Assembly: GCA_964017045.1 (NCBI GenBank)
Contig: OZ024806.1
Span: 8,018,488 to 8,082,487 of the forward strand
Reading direction: 5' to 3'
Source of the DNA: Omphiscola glabra
Lineage: Eukaryota; Mollusca; Gastropoda; Lymnaeidae
DNA: 64,000 nt
A program made the translations under genes and the position numbers. How positions within the stretch are numbered: position 1 is the first letter of the stretch; each line of letters opens with the position of its first letter. The notes under the pieces are model-generated. The model was not told the origin of the DNA. It saw only the letters and a list, made by a program, of their open reading frames with translations, and did no database searches. Of the stretch, positions 59,101 to 64,000 are shown piece by piece.

Positions 59101-62100
59101 CTGTGCAAAGGGGTTAATAAGAAACAATGTTAGTACAACTGCTTGTGTTGTTTACTGGTGAAATGATCAGTCCACTGTGATAACAATGTTAATAACAATG
59201 ATAATAATCATTGAAGTACATTAAAGTATTAAAATGAAATAAAATGTATTTAAAAATGCATATAACGGATTTATACGTGAAACGTATGTTTTAAGGGTTA
59301 TTTAATTTGTATACTCGTTACCGTCTACCTTTCACGATTTGTTTTAAATGACAGCTTCTTGATATAAGAGGATTATGAGCAAAGTTTTCAGGAGCTATCT
59401 GTAAGTCAGGAGGAATGACAGTATGACAATGTCAAATTTGGTTGTGATCCACCGTTTTTATTTTTATTATTTTTATTTTCATTAATCGACCAATTTAGAA
59501 ACAAATTTGAACCTTCACCGGGGCCCTTGTTGACAAGTCTGTGTTGGTGGCTTGCCAATTGGGGGGCGTCGGCCACCGGACCCCCTTGAAGTTACCCGGG
59601 GAACAAAACCACCATTGCGTGTCCCGCGTGGGCAGACAAGGGACATGCATGGTACCTGCATAAATAAAAACAGCACCTACAGGGCAGCCAACTGTGACGT
59701 TTTACAGTTGGAAGTAAAGGCAGAGACTGGGTAGGGATCATGATTACAATTTGCCACTAATGGATATGAGGCGAGAGGCTAGGGTGGAAACCTCTGGCCG
59801 ATGATTCTAAATACGCAGCCCTGAGAAAGCTGCTCCTAGGCAACCGTTTCGTCCCAGCTACTTCGCAACTAGCGGCGGGGTGGAAACCCACTGTAGAACC
59901 CCACTTAAAGGGCTGCGACGCTTCCCGGGTGGGTGAGGGGAAGATATTAAGACGCTAATTTACCATCCCGACTCCCTGGGAGAGTCGGCTGTGGATGCTT
60001 TAAACGCAGCGTTTTCGGTCGACCAGACGTCCCCGGCGGTTCCGGCTGGGGATGTCACTGACGTGCAACCGCATGTTCCGGTATGGGGGAACCTGGTGTT
60101 GGGCCGTGTGGGAGTGCTCTGAGTTGGGAATTAAGAGCTAACGCTCGACGGCCCGCTGATGCCATTTCCAAATGAAACATACTTAGAGACAAACCAACAA
60201 ACAAACAGCGTCACATAGAAGATAATAATAATGTATATACAACCTATGACGTTTGATAGACAGAGCGTGTGACGTATGTTAGAGAGTACGTATGTTAGAC
60301 AGAGCGTATGACGTATGTTAGAGAGTACGTATGTTAGACAGAGCGTGTGACGTATGTTAGAGAGTATGGCGTATGTTAGACAGAGAGTGGGGCGTAAGCG
60401 AGACAAAGAGTATGACGTATGATGGACAGAGAGTGTGACGTATGTTAAACAGAGAGAGTGACGTATGTTAGACAGAGAGTGTGCCGTTTGTTGGAAAGAG
60501 AGTGTGGCGTATGTTAGACAGAGACTGTGACGTATGTTGGACAGAGAGTGTGACGTATGTTAGACAGAGAGTGTGACGTATGTTAGACAGAGACTGTGAC
60601 GTATGTTAGACAGAGAGTGTGACTTACATCGCAGTAAAAACTGTCAGCGTCTCTGAAGTTCTGTCGACACTGGTCGTCTCGACTCAACACCTGCCCTGCC
60701 CTTTGACCCGCTGGAGGGGCCGGCAGTACGTCAGTGGTTCCAGTGTTTTCGGGCAGCGTGCACGTTATCCTGTTAAACAACAGTAACATTTGCTTGATTT
60801 AACATGGTTATGTCGTAACGTCATTTAAACCATGCTTATCATATCGTCATTATGTAACAACAACAGTAACGTTTGGCTTGATTTAACATGGTTATGTCGT
60901 AACGTCATTTAAACCATGCTTATCATATCGTCATTATGTAACAACAACAGTAACGTTTGGCTTGATTTAACATGGTTATGTCGTAACGTCATTTAAACCA
61001 TGCTTATCCTATCGTCATTACGTAGCAACACCAGTAACGTTTGGCTTGATTTAACATGGTTATGTCGTAACGTCATTTAAACCATGCTTATCCTATCGTC
61101 ATTACGTAGCAACACCAGTAACGTTTGGCTTGATTTAACATGGTTATGTCGTAACGTCATTTAAACCATGCTTATCCTATCGTCATTACGTAGCAACACC
61201 AGTAACAGTTAATGATTGTAATGTTAATTCTGTAACAATATTTTAACGCCTTAGCTTATTTTAAGAGCGATTTAACAATGAGACACAATATCAAATGACT
61301 CGTTAATGTAACTTTAAACAGGTTTGAGGTTTGGGGGGGGGGGGTCCTCGTTTATAAATGTGAGTGGGTGATAATAGTAGTAATATTTATTTAAGCCCCC
61401 CCCCCCCCCAAATCTTTTCCCTTCTCATTCACAACCAGAAAATCTCAACGGTTCCACAGATATTCCAACGAGTGCCCTTGAGCTCGGGACGACCTACCCG
61501 CTGAGATAAGTCTTGATGGCCCGTATGGAGCAGGCCGAGAACCTCCAGGGGTTTCCTTCTTTGCCGGCTGCCACCGGTGTCCTAAATACCGTGGCCATGA
61601 TGTACTGGTCATTGTCTGAACACACGGCCCCCGTGTCTGCGTCGTGAGAGGCTGAAAGGCTGTAAGGGAAGAAAAGAAAAAAAGCAATTCGTTCAGGTCT
61701 TAGCCATCGTGTTGTTGAAAGTTTTCGTTAATAATGTCATCTGAACAAAAGTATGAACAAAAGTATGAACAAAAGTATGAACAAAAGTATGAACAAAAGT
61801 ATGAACAAAATAGAAATTTTATTTTAATTAAAAAATTACGTTTCAGTTTTTTTTTTAACTCACACCAAAAAACCATGTCCATTACTTGAAATTGAAATGC
61901 AATCCACATTTTCAATGAACTCTCACACCCGTCCGTTTTTTTGTTGTTGACATGAGCTTCTCAAAACTAAAGTCTAAAATCATCCAGTCAAGTTTGCCTC
62001 TCGCAAATTTCCAAGGACACGTATTTCCGTTTGTGATAAAAAAATGTACAGACTGAAAGCTTATTTCCATAGAGTTCTTAGTTTGGGAGGGGGTGGGGGC

Positions 62101-63634
62101 GGCTGTATTTACTTATTAGCATCAGACAATCAGTGACTGGCACAAGCTTCCAAAAGGAGCAGTTTAGGCGCCAAAACTTGACACATTTGTATCTATTGCC
62201 TTCCACCCCCACAAGTTCCTGATACACTCGCTGAGTGGCCCTTGCAACCAGTCAAGCATTCTCTTCAAAACCATGCATAGAAACATCGTGAACTCACCTC
62301 TAACAAACATAGGAGCCAGAATGACCAACACATTGATCGTAGGAACTCAAAACATAGAATAGGAATAGCATTGCAGGGATGAGCCTCGCTTGTAGTTCGG
62401 GTGGAAATATATTTACCTGTGGCCCAGTTCATGGGCGGCAACTCCTCCGACGATTCCGTTAAAACTATTCTCAGTGATCGAGACCCCCGCCCTGGTGCAG
62501 GTGCGGGCGCTGAAAGCTATTCCAGATGCACCTATGATATCAAACCTGGAGAAAAAAAAACACACATTTAATTAATGTAAATTTACTATTATTTATTTAT
62601 TTTTAAGTTCATGATTGTTTGTTAAATTGCATGAACAGCGTGGTGAGCCCAGCCCTAGGCTGGGGTACAACGCTATAGAAAACTACCTATTTCAATAATA
62701 ATAATAATAATAATAATATCAGTTGTTACAAAAATGGAGTTTATTGTTGCTATGGAAGCTGACCCAGTAAACAACATGATGTGGTCACTCGGTGGGATGT
62801 CACCCTGACCCTGGTACCAGGTGGAGAAAGCGTTGAGTCCGGACGTGCCGACAAACTGTTTGTTGTTTGTCAGGTTCTCAATGAAGGCGTCGTCGTTTGG
62901 GTTCTGTGGATAGATGGATATGATTGAGCCCGAGTGAGATGACTGGTGGATGGGTGGATAATATTGAACCAGACTTATTTGGTTGGTGGCTAGATGGATA
63001 ATAGGGAGCCGGATTGTGCGGGGCGGTGGATAGATGGATGGGTGGATAATATTGAACCAGGCTCATTTGGTTGGTGGCTAGATGGATAATAGGGAGCTGG
63101 ATTGTGTTGAGTGGTGTATAGATGGATGCGGATTAAACGCATGTACGTTGGGAGCTTTAAAAGACGTAAGCACGTAGTAGTAACAGTGCAATTTAATCGG
63201 TGGATTGGATGAAGCACAGTGGCATGGTCAGAGGTAGTTAATGATTTTTTCAGCAGTTGTGTAATTATTTCAGTCGCTAGTCAAAAACGCTCAGTGTGGA
63301 TATGACTCATGGTTGACTAAGGGGTCTTGCGAACTAAAAGCTGTGCCTAGGGCAAAACCTAAAAATAGCCCCCCCCCTTCCCCCGCTCTGTTTCATAAAT
63401 AAATACATATTATAAATGCTTTTATTATAGAGATATGACGATTTTCGCACCCTTCCCCGATATGCCCACTTCGCCCCACCCCCCTTTTCTCACAACTTGT
63501 GTCTTATTATATTTCATGGTTGGCCAAACCCATTCCTTTGGTGAAGGTTTACTCACGGTTAATATCTTGAGGATTGTAACTCTGGTGCTGACGGCAATAT
63601 CCGGGTCACTGATCGACTGGTACCGGATGTTGAT
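56132..63634 (-). CDS. Reprolysin-type (ADAM/ADAMTS-like) metalloprotease with Thr-rich tail, 5'-partial
   Basis: Supported exons, phases closing throughout: 63634-63557, 62903-62764, 62545-62417, 61659-61498, 60769-60628, 59100-58972, 57983-57378. The catalytic domain starts before the window's end; it includes INIRYQSISDPDIAVSTRV, DHIMLFTGFDIIGASGIAFS, the zinc site HELGHSLSASHD split across an intron, and a Met-turn QYIMAT. The conserved Gly of HExxHxxGxxHD is Ser here. A disintegrin-like/Cys-rich part follows (DDQCRQNF, SLCGGMFCSI, TTCGRNNWCVAGKCV) and matches the ADAMTS Cys-rich pattern. About 140 residues of Thr/Pro repeats (TTTTTQP) come next, likely O-glycosylated, then NLQDCTKFIYTRDARRWLKC. 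The last exon is uncertain: 56197-56132 (YCSTYKC..., phase-compatible) or another frame to 56055 rich in Glu/Arg. Expected to be secreted. Confidence 0.8.
57221..57400. repeat. About 53-bp tandem repeat overlapping the Thr-rich exon's end
   Basis: Three to four units with gaggacaaggac and tttacacacttcagccatcg. The unit nearest the exon (57360-57400) contains the proposed splice donor TGT/GTAAGG, and the same word is repeated downstream at about 57252 and 57306. Confidence 0.85.
57590..57920 (-). repeat. Coding minisatellite of the metalloprotease (Thr/Pro)
   Basis: Units of 21-24 bases encoding TTTTTQP or TTTTTLP. The stop-free antisense frame on the plus strand (Val-rich, from 57421) is a by-product. 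Confidence 0.9.
58524..58938. mobile_element. Fold-back MITE, sister of 40690-41054
   Basis: Ends GGTACACGGGTACC / GGTACCCGTGTACC with inverted arms running inward through gagaggttgggg and aaacccaacaataatatttt. Its right end is only 33 bases from the splice donor at 58971 of the metalloprotease exon. Confidence 0.8.
59510..60180 (+). mobile_element. LINE 5'-like segment, same family as 13440-14250
   Basis: Shared words in the same order as the inverted 14250-13660 copy: gcgtc, gattacaatttgccactaat, ggatatgaggc, gctcctaggcaaccgtttcg, gctttaaacgcagcgtt. There is no long reading frame. It is in a metalloprotease intron. Confidence 0.55.
60240..60622. repeat. 23-bp minisatellite abutting a splice donor
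   Basis: About 16 units of gtgacgtatgttagacagag plus three bases. The array ends at the donor of the exon at 60628-60769; the donor GTAAGT lies within the last, modified unit (gtgacttacatc). Confidence 0.93.
60783..61210. repeat. 84-85-bp minisatellite, about 5 copies
   Basis: Units contain tttaacatggttatgtcgta, acgtcatttaaaccatgctt and tcgtcattacgtagcaac. Two subtypes (tcatatcg with acaacaac versus tcctatcg with gcaacacc) are arranged in blocks. It begins 14 bases from the exon at 60628-60769. Confidence 0.95.
61747..61808. repeat. 12-bp repeat (GAACAAAAGTAT), five copies
   Basis: Perfect tandem copies in a metalloprotease intron. Confidence 0.95.
62625..62718 (+). mobile_element. LINE 3'-tail fragment with (ATA)n end
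   Basis: gcgtggtgagcccagcccta, ggctggggtacaacgctata, then an (AAT)n tail of about 30 bases. It is the plus-orientation counterpart of the tails at 46496, 52947 and 54905. Confidence 0.75.
62906..63130. repeat. About 2.5 tandem copies of a ~120-bp unit built on GGATAGAT
   Basis: Words atggatgggtggataatatt, ttggttggtggctagatgga and aatagggagc recur. The array begins at the acceptor side of the metalloprotease exon 62903-62764. Confidence 0.85.
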
Positions 63635-64000
63635 CTGAAATATTGGATTCTTACTTTTTAAAAAGTAAAATTATATAACTTCTCTGGGTCTTTTAAAAAA
63701 AAATAAATTAAGAGAATTATAAATTAATAGCTCTTTGTAAAAAAAAGGCACCAATTAATGCTAACTTCTGGATTTTGCGCGCCTATTGAACACAGCGTTA
63801 CAGCCATACATGCATGTACACCAAGAGAATTGTTATTTGTGATAATTATAATCTGCAACGAGTTTCTTATTTAAATTAGGTCTCTACAATTGAAGACCTT
63901 ATTGCTAAAAGTACTTAAGTCACATTTTTGTCAATATCAATCTAAACTGTGATCTTTTCTTACCCAGTTTAGCCAAGTGTACTTCAGAAATTTGAACACA

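Overview
The window is eukaryotic nuclear DNA: coding sequence comes as short exons with GT..AG introns and polyadenylation signals, set in AT-rich non-coding DNA full of transposon remnants and minisatellites. The protein families and repeats (secreted EGF/VWD proteins, an ADAM-like mucin-tailed metalloprotease, many hAT MITEs, SPIN-like elements) fit a gastropod mollusc, perhaps a freshwater pulmonate snail. The organism is an inference, not a sequence match.

Five gene models can be built. (1) A partial minus-strand EGF+VWD gene at 1622-4565, probably continuing off the left edge. (2) A complete five-exon minus-strand paralogue at 19943-28539, with signal peptide, EGF-like module, VWD-like module and Cys-containing tail, 349 aa, all phases closing. 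(3) A complete nine-exon plus-strand Spinster-like MFS transporter at 37808-46306, 533 aa. (4) A two-exon minus-strand TNF-receptor-like Cys-rich protein at 48439-51296, 260 aa. (5) The 3' part of a minus-strand reprolysin-type (M12B) metalloprotease at about 56132-63634, with HELGH zinc site, ADAMTS-like Cys-rich region and Thr-rich tail, whose 5' end lies beyond the right edge. A sixth, unrecognised spliced unit may lie at 35479-36198 (+).

Layout: 1-7.3 kb holds gene 1, LINE debris and minisatellites. 7.3-19.9 kb has no convincing gene, only MITEs, a LINE relic and six large tandem arrays. 19.9-28.5 kb is the EGF/VWD paralogue with repeats in its introns. 28.5-37.8 kb is AT-rich with one uncertain gene. 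37.8-46.4 kb is the transporter. 46.4-56 kb is the TNFR-like gene plus LINE/MITE insertions. 56-64 kb is the metalloprotease, whose introns carry minisatellites reaching its splice sites.

The genes do not form an operon or an evident pathway. Four of the five encode secreted or cell-surface Cys-rich proteins by inference; the fifth is a probable lysosomal transporter. The most notable observations are the EGF/VWD pair, the metalloprotease with Ser replacing the conserved Gly of its zinc motif, SPIN-like hAT copies with perfect 8-bp target duplications, and minisatellites that grew out of a LINE coding end, a dispersed repeat, and exon/intron borders.
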